Positions 12,341 through 24,157 of a DNA stretch of 64,000 nt are shown here, one piece after another. The first letter of the stretch is position 1. The number at the start of each line of letters is the position of its first letter. The stretch lies in assembly GCA_964036195.1 (NCBI GenBank), contig OZ038450.1, forward strand, positions 23,899,208-23,963,207, given 5' to 3'. The position numbers and the translations under genes are program-made. Under the pieces are notes generated by a model. It saw nothing but the letters and a program-made list of their open reading frames with translations. It was not told where the DNA came from and searched no databases. The DNA is from Sphaerolaimus hirsutus (lineage: Eukaryota > Nematoda > Chromadorea > Monhysterida > Sphaerolaimidae).

Positions 12341-13397
12341 TAACCACTTATAACTATATCCCATGGCTCCACAGCCATTATATGGCTATATATAACATAA
12401 CAAAGTACAGTCACCTGTCTGATATACCTGTATATGTTGTTTTATAACCATATTTGGGAGCTTTATTTGTTAAAAAAAAAGTTTTATTTGTATTGAGTGT
12501 GTATTGAGCGTATATATTGTATTGTATATGTGTATTGAGCGGGGTTAGCAAAATCTCAGATAAAAATAAAATGGAAAATTGAAGAAGAATACAACATAAA
12601 ATGAAACATTAATAAAATTAAAATAAAATAAAAAAATAAAAAATGCACAATTTTAGTAAAAAGAATTTTACTCAAACCAATCCTGTTCACGAACTAAAAT
12701 AAAAATAAAAATATAATGGCAAATTGAAGAATAAATTAGAATAAAATGAAACATAAAAAATAATGATAAAATAAAAGTTTAATTTAGCTTTACTATGATT
12801 TTAGTAAGAATAATTTTACTCAAACCAACCCTGGGTGTAAACTTGATATATTTATAGATGTCTGTACATCTTTTGAAAAAGCAGTTTAAAAAAGCAAGGT
12901 CATAAAAAGAACCGATTTTTACATCCTTAGTGTCCATGCCATGCCAACGGCTAAAATTATGTCAATTCCACTTCAATTGGTCAACTATTATATGGTTGAC
13001 CACCTTAGTTGCTTTAATTACTTTGATTCGATTCAGTTAACTATTCTATGGTTGACCACCTTAGTTGCTTAAATTATTTCGATTCTATTCAGTTAGCTAT
13101 TACGTGGGTGTGGGTGCATGCCACCGCAGCACAGGGTCACACCAGGTGCCAGTTCCACATGGAGAAAAAAATGGCAAACGCAAAGGGAAATTTAGTTTTA
13201 GTTTTTTTTTTTCCTTTTTACTTGCCATTTTTCTTCTCACTTCACTTCTCACTTCTCATTTTACTTCGCATTTGCCACCTTTCTTCTCACTTCTCCACTT
13301 GCGGAACTGGCAACAGATGATTGCAACACACCAATAAAATCCCTGCAAAAATAACTCTGATGAATTGTTATAACAAAAATTGTTACACAAACATCTA
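12341..13397. repeat. Macrorepeat, later copy, left part
   Basis: 12355-12470 matches 870-975, and 12540-13395 matches 1360-2230. At 13396 the copy is broken by the TA element at 13398-15954 and resumes at 15957. Confidence 0.85.
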
Positions 13398-14030
13398 AAC
13401 TGCGTTCGGATCAAGTCCGGCAGTCACTTTTTGAACGGACTCATGACGTTATAACTCATGCCATGGGGGGAGTTAAGAGCTGAAATTTGGGGGCAATATA
13501 GCCGACATTCCCCCCCTACTATACACCAACGCAGCTGTGACGGCGACCCGTTTTAGTGACGCGAAAAAAAATTGTGCGGTTTTCGCTGTCCGGATCAAGT
13601 CCAGCACCCACTGGTTCTTCACCACTTCGGGTGCCATAACTCCAGATACATGATCAGGATGACTCTGGAACTTAGGGGGATTAACTGTGACATCCACCGC
13701 TTACTGTACACAGGATGCCGAGCGCCACCGACACACAATAAGTGCCGCTCGCCGTGTATCATGTGTTTTTTTATGGACCCACTGTCTGCATCCGGTCCGG
13801 CACCCGATAACTTTTTTTCAGAAAGAAGTCAAGTGACCCCTGAGTTAAATCAGCAACTTCTGTAAATTCTGCTATTCTTGACGCGCCCTGAAGCGACCAT
13901 GTACAGCGTCACTGAATGGTTTCCACCTGCACAATTGATGGGTATTTGACTTTACTTTAGGTATGATAATGTAAAATTTAACAACCATACTGTTATCATG
14001 ATATTTACAGTAAACAGTTTTTGTTTGTAT

Positions 14031-15492
14031 GTTTTACAATTCTGCAGTACCATACCATACTGCAGAAAACAGCGAAATTTCCTGTCCAGTGCTGATCAAC
14101 AGAATTACTGACCTCCCTTGAGTTGCATACTTAAAATACACTTTAAATCGATTTTTTGTTAGACACTTTAAAAGTTGGTTTAGAATGCCCTCTTGGGGAT
14201 AGTTTAAGGTATAAAGTTGTGTAAAAGACCTTACTCCAAAAATGCCCTGCTTAAGAATTTTAATGGGGGTCAATTTGATGATGTCACCTATGACATCATT
14301 GTGGTACAAATCTCTACTGCAATGATGTCATAGGTGATGTCATCGCATTGAACCCCATCAAAATTCTTTAGCAGGGCATTTTTGGGGTAAGGTCTTTTAC
14401 AAAACTTTATACCTTAAACTATCCCCAAGAGGGCATCGTAAACCAACTTTTAAAGTGTCTTACAAAAAACCGATTTTAAGTGTATTTTTGTGTGCAACTC
14501 GAGGAAGGTCAGAAGTTCACAGTGGACCAGAGTTGTGCAAATACTGGTATTTTTGGAAAACGTAAACGTAAACGTAAATACCTTTTCCAAATAAAAAGTA
14601 TAAATACTAAAACGTAAGGTATTTTTAAAATACCAAGGAATACGTAAAAAAAACGTAAACGTAAAAAATTTTACACACCATATTTGCCATTGTGCTTTGG
14701 AATATACCATTTTTTTCACCTTCAGGTGGGTCAATCATTCCTACTGCACCACTTTCTGTAGTAAGTGTGGCTAAATCCAACTAACGCTGGTGATTCTGGG
14801 GGAGTCCCAGACCGTGTAAAATGCCTTGTAAAATGTCAAATGGCATGCAAAGTTTCTAAAGTCTTGCAAAGTGCCCTGGAAGGTGGCAAATCTTTGCCAT
14901 TTTGCTTGGCATTTTACATGACTTTTGACATTTGCATGAAATTTTACATTTTACAGGGCATCCTACAGAGTCTGGGATTGGCACCAGAGCTTGCACTCGC
15001 CCTGCCAGTTTCAAAACATGTACTACTCACAGTGTTGCAAGTGGCGTTGTCGGAATTCATCACAACAAAAATTATAAACGCAACGCTCCAGAAACAAACA
15101 AAAAGGTTTTTGTGTTCAGCTTTTGAACACATTTATGAATATGTAACCCGTATTCCATGTGCAAGCGTGCAGTCACTTTTTGCATACACTACATTTTTGT
15201 ATGTATACATGTTACGTTAATTATGCGGCTGCAGGTGGTGCACCCCATTTGAACATGTGCACATGTGAACGATCACAAGTTTTTTTACGTTTTCCCTAGT
15301 ACCTGGGTATTTTGGTCAGGAAAACGTAACAAAACGTAATGGTATTTTTGGAAAACGTAAACGTAAATGTAAGTATAAATACCCGAATAACCGGGTATTT
15401 CGGGTAAACGTAAATACGTTTTTCCAACTCTGCACTGGACAGGAAATTTCACAGCATTGTACAGTATTGTATGGTACTGTAGGAATGTAAAT
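14031..15492. mobile_element. Palindromic element split by a hAT-like insertion
   Basis: The left end TTTTACAATTCTGCAGTACC pairs with the right end GGTACTGTAGGAATGTAAA. The arms meet near 14310 in a near-perfect inverted repeat (ATGATGTCACCTATGACATC and its inverse). Removing 14528-15432 restores arm symmetry, leaving an element of about 550 bp. Confidence 0.8.
14528..15432. mobile_element. hAT-like CAGAGTTG element, 905-bp subfamily, copy A
   Basis: Ends are CAGAGTTG and CAACTCTG. Flanks CAGTGGAC (14520-14527) and CACTGGAC (15433-15440) match in 7 of 8 bases. The terminal regions are arrays of ACGTAAACGTAAACGTAAA words. It also carries an internal palindrome of TGTAAAATGTCAAA words (about 14803-14985). 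A close copy is at 42830-43744. Confidence 0.85.
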
Positions 15493-15956
15493 ATAGCATA
15501 AACTAGCCATTTTTCTTGATGAAAATCCAGGAGTGTCAATCAGCCTGGATGCGGACAGTGCGTCTATAAAAACGCATCATACCGGGCGAGCGGCACTTAT
15601 TGTGTGTCAGTGGCTCTCGCCATCCTGTGTACAGTAAGAGGTATGTCATTTTTAACCCCCCCCCCCAAGTTTCAGATTCATCGTGTTTGTGTATCTGGAG
15701 TTACGGCCCCCTAAGTGGTGAAGAACCACTGGGTGCCGGACTTGATCCGGACAGCGAAAACCGATCAATTTTTTTCGAATATACGGCAACTCACAATAAA
15801 ACGGGTCGCAGTTGCATCTGCGTTGGTGTATATAGTAGGGGGAATGTCGGCTAAATTCCCCCCAAATTTCAACTCTCAACTCCCCCCATAGCGTGAGTTG
15901 TGGCGTCAGAAGTCTGTTCAAAAAGTGACTGCCGGACTTGATCTGAACGCAGTTTA

Positions 15957-16985
15957 CTTCAGCAAGTTTCAGTTAAAAATCAATTTTTGCTGCACTCTTT
16001 GTCAAAAAATTTCATCATTTTTGCAAAACTCCCCTTGAAACTGCATTGGCGCCCTTTTAGGACTGCATGCCATTGCCAGGCACCAAGGGCACCACAGGTA
16101 AATGGCGCCAAGTGCCAATGGTGAAAAATGGCCATTTGAAAAACAGGAGGGGGGAGTTTTTTGAGGGGGAGGGACATTTTTTCATCAGAATATTAAGTAA
16201 AACTCATGATCAATATATTGTATAAATAGTATAAGTCAGTATAGAAATTCATTAATTCATGCAATGCAATGGATAATAAAATTTCCAATAAAATGGAAAA
16301 TGAAGAATACTACAAAATAAAATAAAACATGAATGAAATTAAAATTAAATTAAATGTTAAAGAAATTACTACAATTTTCATAAAAAGAATTTTACTCAAA
16401 CCAATCCTGTTCACAAATTAAAATTAAAATTAAAATATAATGGAAAATTGAAGAATAAATAAGAATAAAATGAAACATGAAAACAAATAAAAATAACATA
16501 ATTTTTTAATAAAGTTTTACTACAATTTTAGTAAGAATAATTTTACTCAAAACAACCCTGAGTGTAAACTTGGTACATTTAGAGATGTCTGTACATCTTT
16601 TGAAAAAGCAGTTTAAAAAAAGCAAGGTCATAAAAAGAACCGATTTTTACATCCTTAGTGCCCATGCCATGCCAACTGCTTCAATTATGTCAATTCCACT
16701 TCAATTGGTCAACTATTATATGGTTGACCACCTTAGTTGCTTTAATTACTTTGATTTGATCTAGTTAACTATTCTATGGTTGACCACCTTAGTTGCTTTA
16801 ATTACTTTGATTCTATTCAGTTAACTATTACTCATAGTCATAACCATATCTGGGAGCTTTTAAAAACAGTTTTTTTGAAATGTTTCTTTTTAAAGAGGTT
16901 GTAAAAAAAATTTTCTCAATTTTTTTCACTATTTTAAATGCATGTGCATCTGAGCAAGTAAATGCTTCTGTGTTTATCCATACAT
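15957..16985. repeat. Macrorepeat, later copy, right part
   Basis: The sequence resumes at ACTTCAGCAAGTTTCAG, as at 2234, and runs through the AAAATTAAATT and GGTTGACCACC blocks to GTGTTTATCCAT. Confidence 0.85.
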
Positions 16986-17400
16986 ACAGACTTCTGCCTG
17001 GCAGGAAGTTTTTGAAAAACTTTATTGCTTGTAGATATAGTAAATTCTCACTGAGGTGCTTTGCTACTGATGATGACCCGAGCAATATGGGTCGCACATA
17101 GCATTTATTTCCTATTTTATAATACTACACAGACTTCTGCCAGGCAGGAAGCTTTTACTAAACTTTATTGCTGATTGCTGCCGGGCAGGTAGTTTAAAAT
17201 TAGAACTCTATTAATGTGCATCTGGACGGCCCAGGACCAGTGCACAAGTAAACTCAGTGCACAAGTTACCCCGATGCACAAGTCTACTCAGTGTATGACC
17301 CCTGTACTTGTGTACTGGGCCAGGCAGATTCTTGTGCTCCGGGTGCATGAGCACTTGTGCACTGGGCAAGTGTAAGTGCCCCAGCTGGTGCACAAGAATG
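16986..17400. repeat. CAGACTTCTGCCxGGCAGGAAG and GTGCACAAG repeat clusters
   Basis: Three related segments (16986, 17128, 17173) contain CTGCC(T/A)GGCAGGAAG, itself a short inverted repeat. From 17210 to 17400 the word GTGCACAAG or its inverse recurs about eight times in both orientations. Confidence 0.55.
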
Positions 17401-17925
17401 GGGGCCCAGAAACAAAAACTAGTGATGGGAAAAACGCCAACACCATGATTTTGGCATCAATGCCATGGCACTTTCATCTTCTTTTAAAAAAACATATTTT
17501 AATAACCTGTTTCTTTGAAAAAAAAACAATGTTTTTTTATGAAAAAAACATTGAAATACATATTTTTAAGGAATTTGAGATTTATGTGACTGGTCTGCTG
17601 ATCATTAACAATGGCAAAAAAGATTCGAAAATTTGAAAACGTTTACGTATTTTCGGATTTTTTTGGAATTTTCGAATTTTTATTTCACTCCTAGAAAAAA
17701 CACTTAAAAATCGATTTATTTTTTTTAAAATTTGAAAATTTGAAAATTCAAAAATAGTTTTTGAATTTTTCAGGGAATTCAATGCAACAATACTCTTAAG
17801 TTCAACGTGTGTAATAAATCGACAATTGATACGCAGCGCGTATGAAAAAGGGAAACGCTAAGCGGCGTTTACACTTTCACGTGTGCCGACAAAAATTTTC
17901 TGGCTTTCATGTCATGAAAATTGAA

Positions 17926-18380
17926 TACCGTATTTCCTGGAAATACCCCCGGGGGGTTTATTTTTTCAGAGTGAGAATTTTGAGGGGGGTTAAACGAAAG
18001 GGGGGGTATTTCGAGGGGGGGGGTTATTATTTCGCCAGAAATTTTTTGAAAACCAAGTACTAAATTGTCGCCTGAAACGTACGCGTACGTCAAACTTGCA
18101 ACAAAAATCGCCATTTATAAGACTCTAAAGACTTGTATAAGTGTGTAGACGTAAAATCACTGTTCTCACATAACAGAGTCATCGTTTTAAACGTGTGTTT
18201 TGCATTACCCAGATGACAAACCGCAGCCTTTGTCATTTACGTTCTCTATACACTAAATTTGGGGGGGGGGTATTTCGAGGGGGGGGTTTATAAGTTCATA
18301 GTGTCCATTTTGAGGGGGGGTATTTCGAGGTGGGGGGGGGTATTTTGAGGTGGGGGGGGGTATTTTGAGGAAATACGGTA
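17926..18380. mobile_element. C-rich TA element
   Basis: TACCGTATTTCCTGGAAATA at the left and TTGAGGAAATACGGTA at the right, with TA on each side. Inside is the subfamily mark ACTTGCAACAAAAATCGCCA and G/C-run words GGGTATTTCGAGGGG. Confidence 0.8.
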
Positions 18381-18442
18381 TTTGTTGTGTCTGACATGTG
18401 TTTTTTGGAAGGCATTCAGCCCCAGGGAAAATGATGCCGCAT

Positions 18443-19125
18443 TGTGCCTCACACACTAGTTTTCACCATGACTTCAGTGAAAACTACAGTATGTCCTCGA
18501 AATACCCCCCTCGAAATACCCCCCCTCGAAATACCCCCCTCAAAATGGGCACTATGAATTTGTGGTCCGGGAAATGCATAACAGACGTTAAAAACACTTA
18601 CTGTGTTACGTTAGAACATCGTTTATACCATCTACATCCTTATATAAGGCTGTAAAAACTTATAAATGGTGGTTATTGTTGCATTTTTCACGTTTTTCTC
18701 TCAAAATTTTCACTCTAAAAAAAATAACCCCCCAGGGGGTAATTTGAGGAAATACAGTAGTGATGTAAAAGGCCCTGGCGCTGGCGCCTGGCGCTACTGC
18801 CAAAGCAAAAAGCGCCATGGTGCTTCTGGCACTTGGCGCCATTATGCTCTGGCACCATTGGCGATTGGCGCTAGGGGTCAGAATGCGCCATAGCGCTTGG
18901 TGCCAAAGTTCTGGCGCTTTTCACATCACTAGTGAAAACTGAAAAATTTTCAAATGTGAATTAATCATCACAGTGGAATGATTCAATTTAATTTTAATTA
19001 ATGAAAGTTTAAATTAAAACATTTGAAAACAAAAGCACATTTAGCATACAGTAACCTAAATGTTGCCATGATGTCAGTTCAGTTTTCACCCATGTCACCA
19101 TGAAAACTAGTGTGTGTAGGGCCAA
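18443..19125. mobile_element. CACACACTAGTTTTCACC element with two nested insertions
   Basis: CACACACTAGTTTTCACCAT is inverted at the right end as CACCATGAAAACTAGTGTGT. It contains a C-rich element (18485-18759) and a GGCGCC-type element (18758-18931). A compact 208-bp relative is at 34790-34997. Confidence 0.7.
18758..18931. mobile_element. TAGTGATG element with TGGCGC array
   Basis: Ends are TAGTGATGTAAAAGG and CTTTTCACATCACTA. The interior is saturated with TGGCGCC and GGCGCTTGGCGC-like words. Confidence 0.7.
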
Positions 19126-19491
19126 TGTGCAAACACGCAATGCACTGGTCCCCATAACTGGTCCCCATAACTCCTTCCTTCCACCATTTTTAATGCTTAA
19201 TTATGGTGAAAATAAGATTAAAAAGTGATAAACATTAAAACAGTCCAAATTCTGTGTTTTAAGCTTCGGATTCAATATTCTTCAAAAAAAAAATTGAAAA
19301 GTATTTAAAAAAATTTGAAAAATAGCCAAAAAAATTCGAAAATTGCCAAAAAAGATTCAAAATTCAAAATTCAAAAATTTAATTCAAAATTCGAAAAAAA
19401 ATTTGGAGAAAAATTTGAAAATTTGAAAATTCATTTCAGAAAAAAAACATTAAAATTTAAATACTTTTTTTCCGACAGTTTGCCATAGTTA

Positions 19492-20510
19492 CTGATCATA
19501 GCTCTTGTGTGATCAAAAATGCATGCTTCAGTGCTCACAAAATTTTCACTCGTCTCCCAAAATTTATGCTCTGGTGCAACACTGTCTACAGAAGGTGACA
19601 AACACACATACTGCCTAGACATAAGTATTATTTATTGTAGTTGAATTCATTTTCATCTATTCATTGTAATCTAAATGTTATATCAACTTCATGACATTTT
19701 TTTGGATCAGTGTCAACATTGTCAGGCAAAAACCTCGAGTCTTGAGTTTAGGCCATATTTTTTTGGTTGAGTCAGTCGAGTCAAGTCAGCACCCAATTTT
19801 ACCCTCGAGTCACGAGTTGAGTCGAGTCGAGTTTGAGCCCTAACCCACACTCTACAAATTTACAATTTTCATCATAAACATGTATTTAGCTTATGACTCA
19901 AAAATTTGTCACCTTCACTATTTGCGTGAACTCTCAAACACCTTATTTATCTTACAGTTCAATACAAACAAGAAGCAGGGAAAACCTTGAAAAATAGCAT
20001 TTATTTTATTCTGATAAGTATTCAGAATATAATCCTAGCAAAACTGGTGACAAGCTATGCTGAAGAAAAAAATAGAACATTTCTGTAGCAAGGGATGGTA
20101 AGTCTACTGGGTTTCAAGGGGCTTACATTCATAATGACAAGCACTTTTATGGTGTTCTTTATATTCCTTCATACAAACAGAGTTGTGCCAAACTTTTTTG
20201 AAAGAATGTGTGAGTGAATGATGATTGTCCAATGCAGAGTTGTTATAAGCACTGAACATTTCTAAAAGCATGTGTACAGGTAAATACATTGATTTTTTAC
20301 CCATGCTCATAAAATACCTAGGTAAAATATTTTGTCCCTGTACCTCGGTGAAATTGCGTAAAAGTATTTTTTCTACATGGAAACAAAAAATTGATATTTT
20401 GCATGTATTTTATGGGATGTGGGTATCAATCTAGGTAGAAAAATCTAAGTTCAACCAATGAATTTTATTTATCAGTGTAGACAATGCAAAATAAGCAATG
20501 CCGGTGCATA
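19492..20510. other. Intronic stretch; GAGTC-rich patch at 19732-19850
   Basis: GTCGAGTCAAGTC and GAGTTGAGTCGAGTCGAGT words form a short degenerate array at 19732-19850. The remainder is AT-rich with no recognisable gene. Confidence 0.4.
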
Positions 20511-20730
20511 CCATATTTTCTCAAAATACCCCGAGGGGGTTTACATTGTCAGAGTGCAAATTTTGAGGGAGTATTTCAAGCGGGGATACTTTTTGTGTCT
20601 TTTGAATCTCTTGAATTATCTGAAATACTCTAAAGTACCCAGTAACTCAAGAAAAAGTATGCATACAGATGGGTACTGGTACTATTCAAGTATTGTACCC
20701 ATGATTATTTACGCAGTAACAGTACTTATG

Positions 20731-22599
20731 CATACCGTATTACCTCGAATTACCCCCCCCCCCTTGAATTAACCCCCCTCAAATGAACCCCCCCCCCCTC
20801 AACAAGGGCTGGATAAATAATAAACCCCCCTCGAGATACCCCCCGCCCTAGAATGAAGTACATCATGTATGCACTGTACATGATGTAAACACCTTCCCGG
20901 ACAAGTTCACCACCAATTTTTTTATTTCACTTCGAATGCAATATCTCCGTTCATGGGGGTGTTATAAAGCTGAAACTTTGTATATATAAAGTTGTAATAC
21001 CCCTCTACTACCCAACAATGGGGGAGGTGCGGCGACTCACTACAGGCCCTCTATGCAACATTTTTTTTTGTGTTTTTGGTGTCCCAATCATGTTCACCAC
21101 CCACTTGATTGGCTACACTACGAGAGACATATATCCAGCTGTGATGGCGATATGAAGCTGAAATTTGGGGGATGTCTTGCCAACAACCCCCCTCACAATA
21201 CACCAGTGGTGCGGCTGCCGACGACCCACTAAAGAATGGGTCACTGCATAAAAAGTTGACCATTTTCTAAAAACAGCCCAAGTGTCCCAAAACAAGTTCA
21301 TCACCCAACTGCATCAAAGAAATGTTGCAACAACATACCTAATATAAAACTAAATCGGGTTGGAACCCTAGTTCAGCCAAAAAATTTTTTTTCAGTAGGG
21401 CACCCACCCTGTCCCATAAACGGTAAATCAAAAATTTCACTTTAAACCAATTTTTTGTTTCACACTTAAAAAGTTGGTTTACAAAGTTCACTAGAGAATG
21501 GTCTAAGGTTCAAAGTTATGTAAACAACAAATCCTCTCAAATGGTTCCATAAGGAAATTTATTTGGGGTGAATGAAAAAGTGAAAATTTTGTCAAATTTT
21601 GTTCCTGCAATGACATAATTTTGACATCATAGAATTCACCCCAAGTAAATTTCCTTATGGAAGCATATTAGCGGTTATGTTGTTTACATAACTTTGAACC
21701 TTAGACCATTCTCTAGTGAACTTTGTAAACCAACTTTTTAAGTGTGTAACAAAAAATTGGTTTAAAGTGAAATTTTCAATCTACCGTTTATGGGACAGGG
21801 TGGGTGCCCTACTGAAAAAATTTTTTTTGAACTATGGTTCCAACCCGATTCAGTTTTATATTAGGTAGGTATGTTGTTGCAACATTTTTTTAAATGGAGT
21901 TGGGTGATGAACTTGTTTGGGGACACTTGGGCTGTTTTTAGAAAATGGTCAACTTTATATGCAGTGACCCATGCTTTGGTGGGTCGTCGGCAGCCGCCCC
22001 ACTGGTGTATTGTGAGGGGGGTTGTTGGCAAGACATCCCCCAAATTTCAGCTTTATACCACCATCACCGCTGGAGATATGGCATTTGTAGTGTAGCCAAT
22101 CAAGTTGATGGTGAACTTGATTGGGACACCAAAAATGCCAAAAAAAATGTTGCATATAGGGCGACCCACCCTGTAGTGAGTCGCCGCACCTCCCCCATTG
22201 TTGGGGAGTAGAGGGGTCTTACAACTTATTATATACAAAGTTTCAGCTTTATAACGTCCCCATAGACGGAGGTATTGCATTCGAAGTGAAATAAAAAAAT
22301 GTGTGGTGAACTTGTCCGGGAAGGTGTTTATTAATTGTGACCAAAGTGCATCGCAATTAGGTACACAATGAGACTACTTTGTGTAGCGATGCACGTTGAT
22401 AAATATGTCCTAATATATCCTGTTTGAATGCATTTACTACCTGTTTTGGGCACGTAAATGCCTACTCTTTACTACACTACTTACGAAAATTTCTGACAAA
22501 ACATAAAAAAAAACCTCGAATAAACCCCCCTCGAATTAAACCCCCTCAAATTTTGCTGGCGAAATAATAAACCCCCATGGGGATATTTCAAGGTAATAC
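20731..22599. mobile_element. C-rich TA element interrupted by a 1.44-kb palindrome
   Basis: It begins TACCGTATTACCTCGAATTA and ends TTTCAAGGTAATACGGTA. Removing 20888-22328 joins CATGATGTA to TTAATTGTGACC, which matches uninterrupted copies (e.g. 41534-41550). Confidence 0.8.
20888..22328. mobile_element. Long palindromic TA element (arms about 690 bp)
   Basis: AACACCTTCCCGGACAAGTT is exactly inverted at 22309-22328, with TA at both flanks. The left arm (20888-21573) and right arm (21634-22328) are near-perfect inverses around a spacer of about 60 bp. Each arm has three tandem modules starting near GTTCACCACC or GTTCATCACC (20903, 21091, 21297), followed by AGCTGAAA(C/T)TT. The module design is shared with 13398-15954. 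No transposase is seen. Confidence 0.9.
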
Positions 22600-22642
22600 G
22601 GTATTTCAGTGTGAACGTAAATACGCACTATCAACCCTGGTG

Positions 22643-23462
22643 CAGAGTTGTTAAAAGGTACGTACGTTTACTCGAAAAATACGCGTACGCGAGTACGCGG
22701 TAAATACGTTTACATATACTTTTTAAAAAAGTAACGTACTCACATGTACGCGTACAATTTTGAGGCATACGCGTAAAGAAAATGTATTTCTGTGAATTCA
22801 ATTTGGCACATATTTATAAGGTGACTACGCTGCAATTTACTATATTTCCTCGAAATACCCCTGGGAGTGATTGTTTTATAGTGAAAATTTTGAGGGGAGT
22901 TGAACAAGGGCGGGTGTTTCGAGGGGTTTTTTTACTTCGCCAGAATTTTTCAGAACTCTCAGCACTAATTCGTTCTTTGTGACATACGCTGAGGTAGAAA
23001 AATGCAACAACGTATGTTTAGATTCATGTATAAGAGTATTTTTATTGACTTACATATAGGTATATGTATGTAAATATAGATAGTATATACTCTGTTCTAA
23101 CGCGACTTGGTCATTGTTTAAACATGTGTTCTGCATTTCACAGAACACAAACTGAAGGTTTTAATATTTACGTTCCATTTACGTTCAATTTGGGGGGGGG
23201 GGCTTTTGACAGGGGGTCAATTATTTAATTCGTAGGGCCATTTTGAGAGTTGTATTTCAAAAATGTACCCAGTTCTACATATTCTATGAAGAAAAGTGCT
23301 CGCTTTTGCATTTTAATGGGAAAAAAATTTGTACTCACATTTACGCGTGCGTACGAGTAAAAAATAAGTATTTTACGTTTTCGATACTTTGTGGTGAGTA
23401 AAAAATAAATACTTTACGTTTAAATATACTTTTAAAAAAGTTCAGTAATTCTAACAACTCTG
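22643..23462. mobile_element. hAT-like CAGAGTTG element, 820-bp copy C
   Basis: Ends are CAGAGTTGTTAAAAGG and TTCTAACAACTCTG, with a perfect TSD CCCTGGTG (22635-22642, 23463-23470). GTACGCGTACGCG-like arrays lie at the ends and a C-rich element fills the centre. It is nearly identical, in inverse orientation, to 57514-58333. Confidence 0.93.
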
Positions 23463-23540
23463 CCCTGGTGCAGTGATGTTTTAGGTTTTGTCTGAGGGAT
23501 ACATAATCAATTTAAATAATAAATATATTGTTCCTTGTAG

Positions 23541-23730
23541 AAAAATTACAGTTCCAATGGCGTTTCAAATTCCGTATGGACTTAATTTGCATGGGGCTTG
23601 TAGCTCTGTGTTCTATCAAGCTTACACTATACCAACAAAATGTTTCAGGAAATCATACGATGCCCTTTGCCAGTTGCCCGCTGGCTCATTTTCTCTCACC
23701 AAAGCTGCAGGTCTACTGCTATACATACTG
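23541..23730 (+). CDS. Exon 2 of the unrecognised multi-exon gene
   Basis: A good acceptor (ATTGTTCCTTGTAG) is followed by one leading base and 63 open codons, including FQIPYGLNLHGACSSVFYQA and later SLTKAAGLLLYIL. The donor is CTG|GTGAGT. Base composition is more balanced and the codons less repetitive than in the surroundings, and the region is not one of the window's repeats. The leading base completes the codon begun at 11902. The exit is at a codon boundary, matching the exon at 37447. The family is not known to me. Confidence 0.72.
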
Positions 23731-23875
23731 GTGAGTGTCAGGGTGCCAACCTTCTGTTTTCCATTTCCATCTCCGTGGGAATTTTTGTTTACCTTTTGGC
23801 TTTCCGTTTTTTTGGCAGCTGAAATTTCTTTACGTTTATATTTTCCGGCAGCTGAAAAATGTTCACAGCTCCTCG

Positions 23876-24157
23876 AGCGGGGGGGGGGCTAAGCCCCCCC
23901 CCCTAAAATTTTTTCTACAGAGTGACGGAATGGCATTTTGGCACTGGTGCCATTCGTAGGCGCCACGCCATGGCGCCATTGGCGTTGGCGCTGGCACCAA
24001 AACCCACTGTATATGTATGAAAATATACATACATATGCAGCAACATGAACATTGTGATGACATTTTCAGGGATTTGCCTCTACAGAGGGCCTATCCGCTG
24101 AAAATACTTGTGTTGTGGAGAATTGCGCACTTGGGCACAATATTTTTAATGCAAACT
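23876..24157. repeat. Intronic G/C runs and GGCGCC fragment
   Basis: A hairpin-like G11...C12 pair (CTAAGC loop) lies at 23879-23903. A partial GGCGCC/TTGGCGC array with an inverted CACTGGTGCCATT follows at 23930-24000. Confidence 0.5.

Larger units (their letters stand above)
13398..15954. mobile_element. 2.56-kb TA-type TIR element inserted in the macrorepeat
   Basis: The ends AACTGCGTTCGGATCAAGTC and GACTTGATCTGAACGCAGTT are inverted and flanked by TA (13396-13397, 15955-15956). The empty site is present in the other macrorepeat copy (2226-2240, CAGCTACTTCAG), so boundaries and the TA duplication are seen directly. Each arm of about 415 bp is made of tandem copies of a terminal module of about 190 bp (starts near 13408, 13590 and 13790, each with a CCGG-rich start and a GAA(A/C)TTRGGGGG block). 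Inside lies a further palindrome (14031-15492) that itself carries a hAT-like element. No transposase is visible. Confidence 0.9.
17606..19491. mobile_element. hAT-like TAACGATGGC family, copy 1 (with nested elements)
   Basis: The ends TAACAATGGCAAAA and TTTGCCATAGTTA have a perfect 8-bp TSD CTGATCAT (17598-17605 and 19492-19499). The subterminal regions are arrays of TTCGAAAATT words in both orientations. It holds a C-rich element (17926-18380) and a further nest at 18443-19125. Confidence 0.88.

Noticed and set aside
22782..22982. A 66-codon frame that is identical at 57994-58194
   Set aside because: The identity is due to the two near-identical transposon copies. The frame crosses a C-rich nested element and has no protein-like features.
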